DNA of 64,000 bases from Sphingomonas sp. 32-62-10 (GTDB lineage Bacteria > Pseudomonadota > Alphaproteobacteria > Sphingomonadales > Sphingomonadaceae): contig NCEE01000004.1 in NCBI GenBank assembly GCA_002280555.1, positions 62,001 through 126,000 on the forward strand, given 5' to 3'. Made by a program: the position numbers and the translations under genes. Numbering within the stretch: the first letter of the stretch is position 1; each line of letters starts with the position of its first letter. This document shows, piece after piece, positions 17,292 through 27,242 of this stretch. Below the pieces are notes generated by a model. It searched no databases and was not told the origin of the DNA. It worked only from the letters and a program-made list of their open reading frames with translations.

Positions 17292-20200
17292 TTATTCCGC
17301 CGCCACCATCTCGCGGGTATCATCGAGCGGATAGCTGAGGCGGGTCAGCATTTCCTTGGGTACAACCTGCCAGAAATGGCCGACGATCCGGTCCCAATCG
17401 TCGAGCAGACCGCCGGACCATTTGCTGTCGGTGGCGTCATGATGCGCGCGGATCAGCGCGAGCAGCACCGATTCCCAATGGCGGGAGGCGACGCGCTGCC
17501 ACGTGATGCTTTCGGGGTTGGCGCGCGATGCGAACGTTGCTGACGGATCATAGACAAAGGCCATGCCCCCACTCATCCCCGCGCCAAAGTTCGCGCCGAC
17601 CTCGCCCAGCACGACTGCGACACCACCGGTCATATACTCGCAGCCATTCGCCCCGCAGCCTTCAACGACGACATTCGCCCCCGAATTACGCACGGCAAAT
17701 CGCTCACCGGCCTGGCCGGCCGCGTAAAGCTGACCCGAGGTGGCGCCGTACAGCACGGTGTTGCCGATGATCGTGTTGTTCTGGCTCGCCAGATTGGAGC
17801 TGACCACCGGGCGCACCGCGATGATCCCGCCCGACAGGCCCTTGCCGACATAATCATTGGCATCGCCGAACACTTCGAGCGTGATGCCCTTGCACAGGAA
17901 CGCGCCGAGCGATTGTCCGGCAGAGCCGCGCAGCCGGACATGCACATGCCCGTCGGCGAGTTTCGACATGCCGAAGGTGCGGGTGATCTCGCTCGACAGG
18001 CGGGTGCCAACCGCGCGGTGTGTGTTGCGCACCGAATAAGTGAGCTGCATTTTCTCCCCGCGCGAGAACACCGCTGCGGCATCCTCGATCATCTGCGCGT
18101 CGAGGCTGTCAGGCACTTCATTGCGCCAGGTTGTCAGGCTGAAGCGGCGCTGATCATCCGCTGCATCGACCTTGGCGAGGATCGGATTGAGATCAAGATC
18201 GTCGAGATGTTCGGCCCCACGGCTGACCTGCCGGAGCAGTTCAGTGCGGCCAATCACTTCATCAAGGCTGCGGAAACCGAGCTTCGCCAGGATGTCGCGC
18301 ACTTCTTCAGCAATGAAGGTCATCAGGTTGATCACCTTTTCAGGCGAGCCGCCGAATTTCTCGCGCAAGCGCTCATCCTGGGTGCAGACACCCACGGGGC
18401 AGGTATTCGAATGGCACTGGCGGACCATGATGCAGCCCATCGCCACAAGCGACAGTGTGCCGATGCCGAACTCTTCCGCCCCCAGGATCGCCGCGATCAC
18501 AATATCGCGACCGGTGCGCAGGCCGCCATCGGTCCGCAATTTGATGCGGTGCCGCAGGCCGTTGAGGGTCAGTACCTGATTGACTTCGCTTAAGCCCATT
18601 TCCCACGGCGTGCCGGCATATTTGATGCTCGTCTGTGGCGAAGCGCCTGTGCCGCCGACATTCCCGGAGACGAGGATGACATCGGCATGCGCCTTTGCCA
18701 CGCCAGCCGCGACGGTACCGATGCCCGCCGAGGAGACCAGCTTGACGCACACCCGGGCGCGCGGATTGATCTGCTTCAGGTCGTAGATCAGCTGCGCCAG
18801 ATCCTCGATCGAATAGATATCGTGGTGCGGCGGCGGCGAAATGAGCGACACGCCCGGAGTTGCGTGGCGCAACTTGGCAATGAATTCGGTGACCTTGAAG
18901 CCGGGCAGCTGCCCGCCCTCGCCGGGCTTGGCGCCTTGCGCGACCTTGATCTCGATCTCATCACAGGCGTTCAGATATTCCGCCGTCACGCCGAAGCGGC
19001 CGCTGGCGATCTGCTTGATCACTGAATTGGCGTTGTCGCCATTTTCATAGGGGGTGAAGCGCGACGAATCCTCGCCGCCTTCGCCCGATACCGCCTTGGC
19101 GCCGATCCGGTTCATCGCAATCGCCAGCGTCTCATGCGCTTCAGGGCTGAGCGCGCCGAGCGACATGCCTGGCGTCACGAAACGCTTGCGGATCGCGGTG
19201 ATCGCTTCGACCTGGTCGACCGGGATGCCCTCAGCTGGATAATTGAACTGGAGCAGATCGCGCAAGTACACCGGCGGTAGATCAGCCACCCCGCGCGAAA
19301 ACTGCAGATAGGTCGAATAGCTGTCAGTCGCGACGGCGGTTTGCAGCAAATGCATCAGCGGGGCGGAATAGGCATGCGTTTCGCTGCCCAACCGCTGGCG
19401 ATAGAATCCGCCAATCGGCAAGGTCGTTACTGGACTATCGAAAGCCGCCTCGTGCCGCAGCATCGCGCTCAAGTGCAACGATGCATAGCCTTCGCCCGAA
19501 ATCTTGGCGGGCATGCCGGGGAACAGATCGTTCACCAGACTGCGCGAAAGCCCGACCGCCTCGAAATTATAGCCGCCGCGATAGCTGGAGATCACCGCGA
19601 TCCCCATCTTCGACATGATCTTGAGGATGCCCTCGTCAATCGCGGTTTGGTGGCGCTTCAGGCAATCGGCAATGCTCATATCGCCAAACAACCCGCGTGC
19701 ATGCCGATCGACGATCGCGGCTTCGGCCAGATAGGCGTTTACTGTCGTCGCGCCGACACCGATCAGCACGGCGTAATAATGGGTGTCGAGGCACTCCGCC
19801 GTCCGGATGTTGACGCTGGCATAGGACCGTAGCCCCTTGCGAACGAGGTGGGTGTGCACCGCCGCCGCCGCGAGCACGCCTGCTATCGCCACCCGGTCCG
19901 GCCCGACATTCTCATCTGACAGGAACAGCTCACTGCGGCCCATCCGCACGGCTTCCTCGGCTTGCTGGCGGATACGCTGAATGGCGTTGCGGAGCATTTC
20001 CGGTCCGCCCCCTGCTTCGAAGGTGCAATCGATGTCAGCCGTCTGTGAACCGAAATGCGCCTTGAGCCGATCCCAGTTGGCGCAGGTGAGCACCGGCGAA
20101 TCGAGCACCAGCACAGCGCTTTCCGCCCCTGCCGGATCGAGGATATTGGCCAGATTGCCGAACCGCGTCTTCAGCGTCATCACTTGGCGTTCGCGCAAGG

Positions 20201-21812
20201 GATCGATCGGTGGATTTGTGACCTGGCTGAAATTCTGGCGGAAAAACTGGCTGATCAGGCGCGGCTTGTCCGAAATCACGGCAAGCGGCGTATCATCGCC
20301 CATCGATCCAACGGCTTCCTTCGCGCCTTCGACCATCGGCGCCAGGATCAACTCCATATCCTCCAGCGTCTGCCCCGCGGCGATCTGGCGGCGGATCAGC
20401 TCGGCGCGCGGATAACTGTGCGCATCGGCACCGGGAACGACCGGCAAATCGTCGAGCCCGATGAACTTGCCGATCATCGCCGCATAATCGGCCTCGCCCG
20501 CGATCCGGTCCTTCACCGCGCGGTCATTGAGCACGAGCCCCTCGTCGAGGTCGATCGCGATCATCTGGCCCGGCCCCAGCCGACCCTTTTCGATGATCGT
20601 CGTTTCAGGCACCACCACCATCCCGCTTTCCGAACCGACGATCAGCAAGCCGTCATCGGTACGGGTATAGCGCAGCGGACGCAGCGCGTTGCGATCCATG
20701 CCCGCGACCGCCCAGCGGCCATCGGTCATCGCAAGGGCCGCCGGGCCGTCCCAGGGCTCCATCACGCTCGCGAGATATTCGTACATCGCCAGATGTGCAG
20801 GCGGCATTTCGGCATTGGCCTGCCAAGCTTCGGGCACCAGCATCAGCTTGGCGGTGGGCGCATCTCGGCCCGAGCGGCAAATCGCTTCGAACGTGGCATC
20901 GAGTGCGGCGGTATCGCTCGCGCCTGCCGGAATCACCGGTTTGATATCCTCCGAATTCTCCCCGAACGACAGGCTTGCCATCTTGATCTCGTGGCTGAGC
21001 ATCCAGTTCTTGTTGCCGCGGATGGTGTTGATTTCGCCATTATGGGCAAGGCAGCGGAACGGCTGGGCAAGCCACCATTGCGGGAAGGTGTTGGTCGAAT
21101 AACGCTGATGGAAAATCGCGACCCGGCTTTCGAAGCGCAGATCGCGCAGATCGGGATAGAAGACCGACAGGCTCTCGGCGAGAAACAGCCCCTTATAGAT
21201 GATCGACCGGCAACTGAGCGAACAGATGTAAAATCCCTGGATCTGGGCCGCAATGATCCGCTTTTCGATCCGGCGGCGGACAAGATACAGATTCTTCTCG
21301 AACTCGGCGGTGGTCTGTTCGTTGGGTAGCGGCCCGGCGATCATGATCTGCTCGATCTCGGGCCGGGTCGCCTGCGCCTTTTGCCCGATCACTGAGACAT
21401 CGACGGGCACCTGCCGCCAACCATAGATCGTATAGCCTTCCTCGATAATCGCGCTTTCGACGATCGTCCGGCACGCTTCCTGCGCGCCGAGATCAGTGCG
21501 CGGCAGGAAGATCATCCCCACCGCCAGCCGGTTCGGCATCGGCCGGTGACCGGAAAGCGCCACGGCATCCTCGAAGAACGCGATCGGCAAATCGACATGC
21601 AGGCCGGCGCCGTCGCCGGTCTTGCCATCGGCATCAACGGCACCCCGGTGCCACACCGCCTTCAGCGCATCGATCGCTGACTGGACGACGCGGCGATTGG
21701 GCTTGCCATCGGTCGCCGCGACCAGGCCGACACCGCACGCGTCCGATTCCATGTCCGGACGGTACATGCCTTCACGCGCGATGCGGGCGCGTTCGTGTTC
21801 GGTGGCGCTCAT
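17292..21812 (-). CDS. gltB: Glutamate synthase (NADPH) large subunit
   Basis: 1506-aa alpha subunit of GOGAT, making two glutamates from glutamine and 2-oxoglutarate. The class II amidotransferase Cys is Cys26 in MESDACGVGLVAATDG, so residues 1-25 are a propeptide that must be removed. The central FMN/3Fe-4S synthase domain has CVKLVSSAGIGTVAAGVAKAHAD and MVRQCHSNTCPVGVCTQD; the C-terminal glxB-type helix region has GGIIAVRP and GANGCEYMTGG. ATG 21812 overlaps the gltD stop as ATGA, so the small-subunit gene is translated first and the two are coupled. Confidence 0.97.
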   Translation of the reverse strand: MSATEHERARIAREGMYRPDMESDACGVGLVAATDGKPNRRVVQSAIDALKAVWHRGAVDADGKTGDGAGLHVDLPIAFFEDAVALSGHRPMPNRLAVGMIFLPRTDLGAQEACRTIVESAIIEEGYTIYGWRQVPVDVSVIGQKAQATRPEIEQIMIAGPLPNEQTTAEFEKNLYLVRRRIEKRIIAAQIQGFYICSLSCRSIIYKGLFLAESLSVFYPDLRDLRFESRVAIFHQRYSTNTFPQWWLAQPFRCLAHNGEINTIRGNKNWMLSHEIKMASLSFGENSEDIKPVIPAGASDTAALDATFEAICRSGRDAPTAKLMLVPEAWQANAEMPPAHLAMYEYLASVMEPWDGPAALAMTDGRWAVAGMDRNALRPLRYTRTDDGLLIVGSESGMVVVPETTIIEKGRLGPGQMIAIDLDEGLVLNDRAVKDRIAGEADYAAMIGKFIGLDDLPVVPGADAHSYPRAELIRRQIAAGQTLEDMELILAPMVEGAKEAVGSMGDDTPLAVISDKPRLISQFFRQNFSQVTNPPIDPLRERQVMTLKTRFGNLANILDPAGAESAVLVLDSPVLTCANWDRLKAHFGSQTADIDCTFEAGGGPEMLRNAIQRIRQQAEEAVRMGRSELFLSDENVGPDRVAIAGVLAAAAVHTHLVRKGLRSYASVNIRTAECLDTHYYAVLIGVGATTVNAYLAEAAIVDRHARGLFGDMSIADCLKRHQTAIDEGILKIMSKMGIAVISSYRGGYNFEAVGLSRSLVNDLFPGMPAKISGEGYASLHLSAMLRHEAAFDSPVTTLPIGGFYRQRLGSETHAYSAPLMHLLQTAVATDSYSTYLQFSRGVADLPPVYLRDLLQFNYPAEGIPVDQVEAITAIRKRFVTPGMSLGALSPEAHETLAIAMNRIGAKAVSGEGGEDSSRFTPYENGDNANSVIKQIASGRFGVTAEYLNACDEIEIKVAQGAKPGEGGQLPGFKVTEFIAKLRHATPGVSLISPPPHHDIYSIEDLAQLIYDLKQINPRARVCVKLVSSAGIGTVAAGVAKAHADVILVSGNVGGTGASPQTSIKYAGTPWEMGLSEVNQVLTLNGLRHRIKLRTDGGLRTGRDIVIAAILGAEEFGIGTLSLVAMGCIMVRQCHSNTCPVGVCTQDERLREKFGGSPEKVINLMTFIAEEVRDILAKLGFRSLDEVIGRTELLRQVSRGAEHLDDLDLNPILAKVDAADDQRRFSLTTWRNEVPDSLDAQMIEDAAAVFSRGEKMQLTYSVRNTHRAVGTRLSSEITRTFGMSKLADGHVHVRLRGSAGQSLGAFLCKGITLEVFGDANDYVGKGLSGGIIAVRPVVSSNLASQNNTIIGNTVLYGATSGQLYAAGQAGERFAVRNSGANVVVEGCGANGCEYMTGGVAVVLGEVGANFGAGMSGGMAFVYDPSATFASRANPESITWQRVASRHWESVLLALIRAHHDATDSKWSGGLLDDWDRIVGHFWQVVPKEMLTRLSYPLDDTREMVAAE

Positions 21813-23251
21813 GCGGCTTTCCTCCCGGCGGCGGCCTTCGCCTTCAACCAATGGTGCATCCGTTCGCTCACATCGCGTGCGTCCCGGATCGCCCAGACGA
21901 CCAGGCTCGCGCCGCGCACAATGTCTCCCGCCGCGAACACGCCATCGAGATTGGTCATCATCGTCTTGCTGTCGGTGCGGATCGTGCCCCAGCGCGTGAC
22001 GCCCAGATCGGTCGCCCCGAACAGCACCGGCAGGGGCTCCGGATCGAACCCCAGCGCCTTGATGACGAGCGTAGCGGGCAATTGCGCGTCACTTCCGGGC
22101 TCAGGTTCGGGCGAACGACGGCCGCTGGCATCGGGCGCCCCCAAACGCATCCGGCTGACGCGAACAGCGGTCACAGAATCATCGGCGTCGAAGCCCTGAG
22201 GCGAGGCGAGCCAGACGAATTCGACGCCTTCTTCCTCGGCATTGGCAACTTCGCGTTGCGACCCCGGCATGTTCGCCCGATCGCGGCGATACAGGCATTT
22301 GACCGAGGTCGCACCCTGGCGGACGGCGGTGCGCACACAGTCCATCGCGGTATCGCCGCCGCCGATCACGACGACATGTTTGCCCGCCGCATTCAGCTGG
22401 CCATTATCGAACGCCGGAACATCATCGCCAAAGCCCTTGCGGTTCGACGCGATCAGATAATCGAGCGCCTCGACGATTCCGTCACTGCCGACGCCCGGCG
22501 CTTTAATGGCGCGGGCCTTATAAACGCCAGTCGCGATCAGCACGGCATCATGGCGCGCGCGCAGATCGTCCAGGCTGGCATCGCGGCCGACTTCAAAATT
22601 CTGTTCGAATACGATCCCGGCGGCGGCGAGCCGATCGATCCGGCGCATCACCACCGGCTTTTCGAGCTTGAAGCCGGGAATGCCATAGGTCAGCAAGCCA
22701 CCCGCACGATCATGCCGATCGTAGATCGTCACGTCATAGCCGAGCATTCTGAGATACTCCGCTGCGCTCAGCCCGGCTGGCCCTGCGCCAATGATCCCCA
22801 CCGATTGTGCCCGCGCCGGGCCTGCCACGATCGGTTCGACCCAGCCATTGTCCCACGCGGTATCGGTGATGAATTTCTCGACAGAGCCGATCGTGACTGC
22901 GCCATGCCCTGAAAACTCGATCACGCAATTGCCCTCACACAGCCGGTCCTGCGGGCAGATGCGGCCGCAAATCTCGGGCATGGTCGAGGTCGCGTTGCTT
23001 AGTTCATAGGCCTCGCGCAGGCGCCCCTCGGCGGTCAGGCGCAGCCAATCGGGGATGTGGTTGTGCAGGGGACAATGCACTGCGCAATAAGGAACGCCGC
23101 ACTGTGAACACCGCCCAGCCTGCTCTTCTCCCTCGGGTGCAGCATAACGATTGGCGATTTCCTGAAAATCCTCGGCGCGCAATTGCGGCGCGCGCTTGGC
23201 CGGATAGGCCTGCTCGGTCCCCACAAATTGCAGCATCGTCTCGCCAGCCAT
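21809..23251 (-). CDS. gltD: Glutamate synthase (NADPH) small subunit
   Basis: 480-aa beta subunit that passes electrons from NADPH through FAD and iron-sulphur clusters to GltB. The N-terminal cluster cysteines are in CSQCGVPYCAVHCPLHNHIP and CGRICPQDRLCEGNC, the FAD motif in GIIGAGPAGLSAAEYLRMLG, and the NADPH motif in VVVIGGGDTAMDCVRTAVRQG. The order gltD-gltB with ATGA overlap is opposite to the E. coli order. Start ATG 23251 with GGGGAAG upstream; ATG 23236 is an alternative. Confidence 0.96.
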   Translation of the reverse strand: MAGETMLQFVGTEQAYPAKRAPQLRAEDFQEIANRYAAPEGEEQAGRCSQCGVPYCAVHCPLHNHIPDWLRLTAEGRLREAYELSNATSTMPEICGRICPQDRLCEGNCVIEFSGHGAVTIGSVEKFITDTAWDNGWVEPIVAGPARAQSVGIIGAGPAGLSAAEYLRMLGYDVTIYDRHDRAGGLLTYGIPGFKLEKPVVMRRIDRLAAAGIVFEQNFEVGRDASLDDLRARHDAVLIATGVYKARAIKAPGVGSDGIVEALDYLIASNRKGFGDDVPAFDNGQLNAAGKHVVVIGGGDTAMDCVRTAVRQGATSVKCLYRRDRANMPGSQREVANAEEEGVEFVWLASPQGFDADDSVTAVRVSRMRLGAPDASGRRSPEPEPGSDAQLPATLVIKALGFDPEPLPVLFGATDLGVTRWGTIRTDSKTMMTNLDGVFAAGDIVRGASLVVWAIRDARDVSERMHHWLKAKAAAGRKAA

Positions 23252-23411
23252 CGAACTTCCCCGGTTATCGCAGGGTCGATTACGTCAGCGCAGCGCGCGA
23301 GTCACGCATTTTTGTGACTTTATGTAAGTAGCCATTACCTAATATGGCGTTGAACGCGATGAATTGCTCCAGGTCGGCGATGCGTCGATCCAAAATGTGG
23401 CCGTATCGGAC

Positions 23412-24221
23412 TTATTTATTGAGTAACCAGATCAGTGCCGCTGTCCCGGCGATGATCCGGTACCAGGCGAAGGGGCCGAAACCATATTTGCTGACGATCC
23501 CGACAAACCATCGCACCACCAGCAGCGCGACGACGAACGCAACGACAAAGCCGATCGCGATGCCGGTGATGCCAATGCTGTTGGCGGTGCTCAGTTCGTC
23601 ATGATGGCGGATCAGTTCCAGCGTCGTCGCGCCCAGCATCGTCGGCACGGCCAGGAAAAAGCTGAATTCGGCTGCCGTCCGCCGATCGACGCCCAGCGAA
23701 AGCGCGCCCATGATCGTCGCACCCGATCGGCTGACGCCGGGGATCATCGCCAGGCACTGCATCAACCCGATGCCGATCGCGGTGCGCACCGGCACCTCGG
23801 CGATGCCCACCGTATCGCCGGGCTTGATCACGCGTTCAATGATCAGGATGGCCACCCCGCCGACGATCAGCGCAATCGCGACCACGATTGGCTGCAGCAG
23901 CAAGGCCTCGATTTGCTTCAGAAACAACAGCCCGACCACAACGGCCGGCACAAAGGCGATCAACAGGTTGCGGACGAACCGGATCGATACCGGATTGAGA
24001 TCGATCAGCCCAAGCATCACCGCCCAGAAAGTGCGCCAATAGAGCACGACCACCGCCAGAATCGATCCCAGCTGAATCACGATGTTGAACAGCTGCCAGC
24101 GCTGGTCATCATAGCCGAGAAGTGCGCCCGCCAGTATCAGGTGCCCGGTCGACGATACCGGCAGGAATTCGGTAATCCCCTCGACAATGGCGAGCAGAAT
24201 AATCGTGAATAGGTCTGACAC
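23412..24221 (-). CDS. uppP: Undecaprenyl-diphosphatase
   Basis: 269-aa BacA/UppP integral membrane phosphatase that recycles undecaprenyl pyrophosphate for peptidoglycan synthesis. The active-site motifs EGITEFLPVSSTGHLIL (residues ~15-31) and PGVSRSGATIMGALSLG (~165-181) are intact. Eight or so hydrophobic helices. The start is GTG 24221 with GGGGGA just upstream. The NDUFA9-like gene precedes it on the same strand with a 59-bp gap. Confidence 0.95.
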   Translation of the reverse strand: MSDLFTIILLAIVEGITEFLPVSSTGHLILAGALLGYDDQRWQLFNIVIQLGSILAVVVLYWRTFWAVMLGLIDLNPVSIRFVRNLLIAFVPAVVVGLLFLKQIEALLLQPIVVAIALIVGGVAILIIERVIKPGDTVGIAEVPVRTAIGIGLMQCLAMIPGVSRSGATIMGALSLGVDRRTAAEFSFFLAVPTMLGATTLELIRHHDELSTANSIGITGIAIGFVVAFVVALLVVRWFVGIVSKYGFGPFAWYRIIAGTAALIWLLNK

Positions 24222-24280
24222 ATGTCCCCCTGCGGCCGCTTCACCCCGGTTGCCCGGGCAAGCGACCTCCGTAGCGCGGA

Positions 24281-25231
24281 TCAGGCGGCGGCGTCGCTCG
24301 AAAAACGTCCGTGGCGGCGATAACGCACGAGCCAGCCCGGCGCGACGCTCACCAGCGGGGTGGGCTCGATGCCAAATGCACTGATGCCCTCGGCCCCACT
24401 ACTGACAACATTATCGGTCTGCAGCATGCGCCATTGATCAAGCGTAATCGGGGCACCCGGCAGGAACCCCATTGATGCAATCATCGCCCCCACGGAATCA
24501 GGTAAATCGATGATCGCGGGGTGCCGATCGATGGCGGTGGCTATCCACCGGACCAGTTCGCCCATCGAGATGATGTCAGGCCCGCCGAGGTCGAAGGTTT
24601 TGCCGCCATAGCGCGCCGGATCGGCGATCGCAGCGACGATCGCGCTGGCGACATCGGCGACATAGATTGGCTGGAATCGCGTGGCGCTGCGCAAAACGGG
24701 CACAACAGGGGCCGACACGATCAGCCCGGCGAAGCGATTGACGAACTGATCCTCGCGCCCGAACACGATTGAGGGGCGCAGAATGGTTGCCTGCGGAAAG
24801 GCCGCACGCACCGCCGCTTCGCCTTCGCCCTTGGTCCGGCCATAGCTGGAGGCGGATGCGGGATCAGCGCCAATCGCGGATATATGCACCAGCGCGCTGG
24901 CACCGGCGGCCTTTGCTGCCTCCGCCACATGGCGGGCGCCATCGGCCTGAAATGCCTTGAAATCGCCTTTCAAAATGCCGACCAGATTGACCACGGCATC
25001 GCTGCCCTGCAGCGCCCGGGCCAGGGAATCGGGCTTGCGCACATCGACCGCCACGAACTGGGTCTGGCCCAGCCCGCCAAGCGGGCGCAGAAACTCCGCC
25101 CCGCGTACGTCGCGCTGCGCAATCCGAACGCGGGCACCCATCCCGAGCAGCGCTTGGGCCGCATAACGCCCCAGAAAGCCGCCGCCGCCGATCAGCGTTA
25201 CAAGCTTGTCCCTCATCGCCGTTTCGCCCAT
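24281..25231 (-). CDS. NDUFA9-like NAD(P)H-binding protein
   Basis: 316-aa atypical SDR of the complex I NDUFA9 subunit type. The nucleotide motif LVTLIGGGGFLGRYAAQALLGMG is near residue 10, with the signature VNLVGILKGDFKAFQADGA and RPSIVFGREDQFVNRFA. These proteins are common in alphaproteobacteria; a role in complex I is not proven for bacterial members. ATG 25231 is preferred for its AAGGA site; the reading upstream has no homology. It probably forms an operon with uppP. Confidence 0.85.
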   Translation of the reverse strand: MGETAMRDKLVTLIGGGGFLGRYAAQALLGMGARVRIAQRDVRGAEFLRPLGGLGQTQFVAVDVRKPDSLARALQGSDAVVNLVGILKGDFKAFQADGARHVAEAAKAAGASALVHISAIGADPASASSYGRTKGEGEAAVRAAFPQATILRPSIVFGREDQFVNRFAGLIVSAPVVPVLRSATRFQPIYVADVASAIVAAIADPARYGGKTFDLGGPDIISMGELVRWIATAIDRHPAIIDLPDSVGAMIASMGFLPGAPITLDQWRMLQTDNVVSSGAEGISAFGIEPTPLVSVAPGWLVRYRRHGRFSSDAAA

Positions 25232-25323
25232 TGCCACGTCCTTGATCGCCCCATCGGCGTCACCGGCTCCATGCCGGGGGCACGGCCAAACGGCAAGAGT
25301 GTCCGAAAGTCCGTATGATGCGA

Positions 25324-25353
25324 TTGACAAGCCCGTCCCCCCTCCCCTAGAGC
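25324..25353 (+). promoter_or_regulatory. Putative tRNA-Leu promoter
   Basis: TTGACA at 25324-25329 and TAGAGC at 25348-25353 are separated by 18 bp, giving a plausible sigma-70 promoter with a start about 25 bp before the mature tRNA end. The -35 is perfect, the -10 only partial. Confidence 0.5.
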
Positions 25354-25384
25354 CCCGCCCCTACCTGAATGACAAGTCTCTGGG

Positions 25385-25471
25385 GCCCAGATGGCGGAAT
25401 TGGTAGACGCACCAGCTTCAGGTGCTGGCGCTCGCAAGGGCGTGGAGGTTCGAGTCCTCTTCTGGGCACCA
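25385..25471 (+). tRNA. tRNA-Leu (anticodon CAG)
   Basis: Class II tRNA with perfect 7-bp acceptor stem (GCCCAGA at 25385-25391 with TCTGGGC at 25461-25467), a TGGTAGACGC D-loop, anticodon arm CCAGC-TTCAGGT-GCTGG giving anticodon CAG (reads CUG), a long variable arm, and T-loop GTTCGAGTC. CCA is encoded at 25469-25471. CUG is the main Leu codon in such high-GC genomes. Confidence 0.97.
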
Positions 25472-25544
25472 TTTCCCGTATAACCATTCCCGCAAAGGGT
25501 TTGCCCGCGTCCCGCGTAGTCGGATGATGCAGCCCGGAATCGGG

Positions 25545-26147
25545 ATGGGGATTGGTTTGAACGCAACGACAGCCCGAACAGACGAAGCGCCTTTGGACGA
25601 TGACGCGCTGATGGCGCGGCTGTCGGCGCGCGATGCTGCGGCCTTTCGGCTAGTGGTTGAAAGGCACGCGGCGATGGTGCGCCGGATTGGCTATCGCATG
25701 CTGGGCGAGGTGACCGAAGCGGAGGATGTTGCCCAGGAAGCGCTGGCGCGATTGTGGGAACACGCCGCGCGCTGGCGCCCAGGCGGGCCGGGCATTGGGG
25801 CGTGGTTGCACCGGGTATCGGTCAACGCCTGTCTCGATCGGCTGCGCAAGCGTCGGTTTGTTGGCGAAGGCGAGGCGCCCGACCGCGCCGATGATGCGCC
25901 GCTCGCCGATATGTTGATCGAACGCGAGCAACATCGGGCCGCCGTGGTTGCCTGTGTGGCTGCACTGGCCGATCGGCAACGCGCCGCAATCGTGCTGACT
26001 TATTACGAAGGATTATCGAACATCATGGCCGCCGACGCCCTCGAGATGAACATCAAGGCGTTCGAATCGCTGCTGCACCGGGCGCGCAAGACCCTGCAGG
26101 ATTCGCTGCGCCGTGCCGGCATCGTCGGCGAAGGAATGTCCGCATGA
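25545..26147 (+). CDS. ECF-like RNA polymerase sigma factor
   Basis: About 200-aa sigma-70 family factor of ECF size. Region 2 is visible as FRLVVERHAAMVRRIGYRMLGEVTEAEDVAQEALARLWEHAARW and region 4 as LADRQRAAIVLTYYEGLSNIMAADALEMNIKAFESLLHRARKTL (within residues 150-190). Starts at 25524, 25527 and 25545 are possible; longer readings run through the tRNA and are rejected. The stop overlaps the next gene as ATGA, the usual arrangement for a sigma/anti-sigma pair. Confidence 0.85.
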   Translation: MGIGLNATTARTDEAPLDDDALMARLSARDAAAFRLVVERHAAMVRRIGYRMLGEVTEAEDVAQEALARLWEHAARWRPGGPGIGAWLHRVSVNACLDRLRKRRFVGEGEAPDRADDAPLADMLIEREQHRAAVVACVAALADRQRAAIVLTYYEGLSNIMAADALEMNIKAFESLLHRARKTLQDSLRRAGIVGEGMSA

Positions 26148-27148
26148 GCACACCGTCCTTCATCAACAATGGTCGCGGTTTCGACCAGGCAGTGGCGCAG
26201 GCGCTCGATCTGTTCGATGTCCCGCCGCCTGGTGAAAGTTTTGCCGCACGGATGGCAAGTGTCGCTGGGCCCGGCGCGGCGGCATCGCTTGGTGCGCCTG
26301 CCCTTCCGGCATGGCGCGCCGCGCTTCGGCGACATGACGGGCGCATCAATGTGCGCGGCGGCAGTCGTGGTCCCTGGGTGCGGCGATCGGCGGTCGGCCT
26401 GATCGCCTTCGGGTTGGCGAGCGCGACGGCGGCAGCGGCGGGCATGTTCGAGGCTGTTCATTTCGAGATACCAGTCATCGCGCGCCTGCTGTCGCCCCAA
26501 GCCCCAGTCGCAGCGGAGCGCAAAGCAGCTCGGCGCGAACCCCGTCGGGCGGCGCCGAAGGATTCGGTGGGGGAGGCCAAGCCGACGACCGACATCGTGG
26601 CGACTCCTGCGCTGCCGCTCACCCGTGCCGAGCGGCTCGAGCGGTTTCGCGCGTTGCCGCTGCCGGTCCGAGCAGTGGTGACCGAACGCATGGTGACGCG
26701 GACCCAGCGGCGGCTGGCCGCGCGGGGCGTTTTTGTTCCCCGCAACGTCGTGCATGCCCAGGTCGCCGCGCGCACGGGCCAGACCGATCTACCGCAAGGC
26801 ACCCCCGCCGATCGTCGCGCCCAATGGCGTGCCGCTTTGCTCGCCGCGCCGCCCGGCTCGCTGCCGCCCCGGCTTGAGCAACGCCGGGCGCAGCTATTTG
26901 CGCAGGCCCCCAATGCGCAGCAGAACCCAGGGGCCGCATTGCCAGGCGCATCGTCTGGCAACGCCCCGGAAGGATCGGCCGCTAGTCTGACGCTGCAGGA
27001 CGTTCAGGCGTTGCGCGCGTGGCGCGAGATGCGCCGCGAACAGCGGCGTCGCTGGCAGGCGCGGCGGGCCGAGCAAGCTCTGGCTGGTATGTCCGCACAA
27101 GCAGCGTTACCAAGCATTAATGATAATTCTTCGACACCCGAACCCTAA
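26144..27148 (+). CDS. Membrane protein coupled to the sigma factor, possible anti-sigma factor
   Basis: 334-aa protein I do not recognise by sequence. One membrane helix lies at residues ~84-102 (AVGLIAFGLASATAAAAGMF), after an 80-residue cytoplasmic part; the remaining ~230 residues are Ala/Arg-rich and probably periplasmic, ending in a coiled-coil-like Arg/Gln/Ala segment (WREMRREQRRRWQARRAEQ). The ATGA overlap with the sigma gene and the single-pass topology suggest an anti-sigma factor or sensor. No zinc-binding HxxxCxxC motif is present. Function is inferred from context only. Confidence 0.55.
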   Translation: MSTPSFINNGRGFDQAVAQALDLFDVPPPGESFAARMASVAGPGAAASLGAPALPAWRAALRRHDGRINVRGGSRGPWVRRSAVGLIAFGLASATAAAAGMFEAVHFEIPVIARLLSPQAPVAAERKAARREPRRAAPKDSVGEAKPTTDIVATPALPLTRAERLERFRALPLPVRAVVTERMVTRTQRRLAARGVFVPRNVVHAQVAARTGQTDLPQGTPADRRAQWRAALLAAPPGSLPPRLEQRRAQLFAQAPNAQQNPGAALPGASSGNAPEGSAASLTLQDVQALRAWREMRREQRRRWQARRAEQALAGMSAQAALPSINDNSSTPEP

Positions 27149-27186
27149 GCGCGAAGGTTTTTGCCCGAATACACGTTGATCCGAAC

Positions 27187-27206
27187 AAGAAAGCGCTGCC
27201 TTTCTT
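27187..27206. repeat. Small inverted repeat in the leader of the secreted-protein gene
   Basis: AAGAAAG (27187-27193) and CTTTCTT (27200-27206) are perfect 7-bp arms around a 6-nt loop, flanked by GAAC and CGTT. It could be an operator or a leader hairpin of the gene at 27243; it lacks a clean U-run for a terminator. Confidence 0.4.
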
Positions 27207-27242
27207 CGTTTAGTGTTCAATCATTCGTGTAGGAGTAAAGCC

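Noticed and set aside
20055..21329. 424-aa ORF on the plus strand opposite gltB
   Set aside because: Arg/His/Ile-rich shadow of a well-supported gene; no domain, no ribosome site.
25422..25544. N-terminal extension of the ECF sigma factor
   Set aside because: It runs through the tRNA-Leu gene and has no sigma homology.
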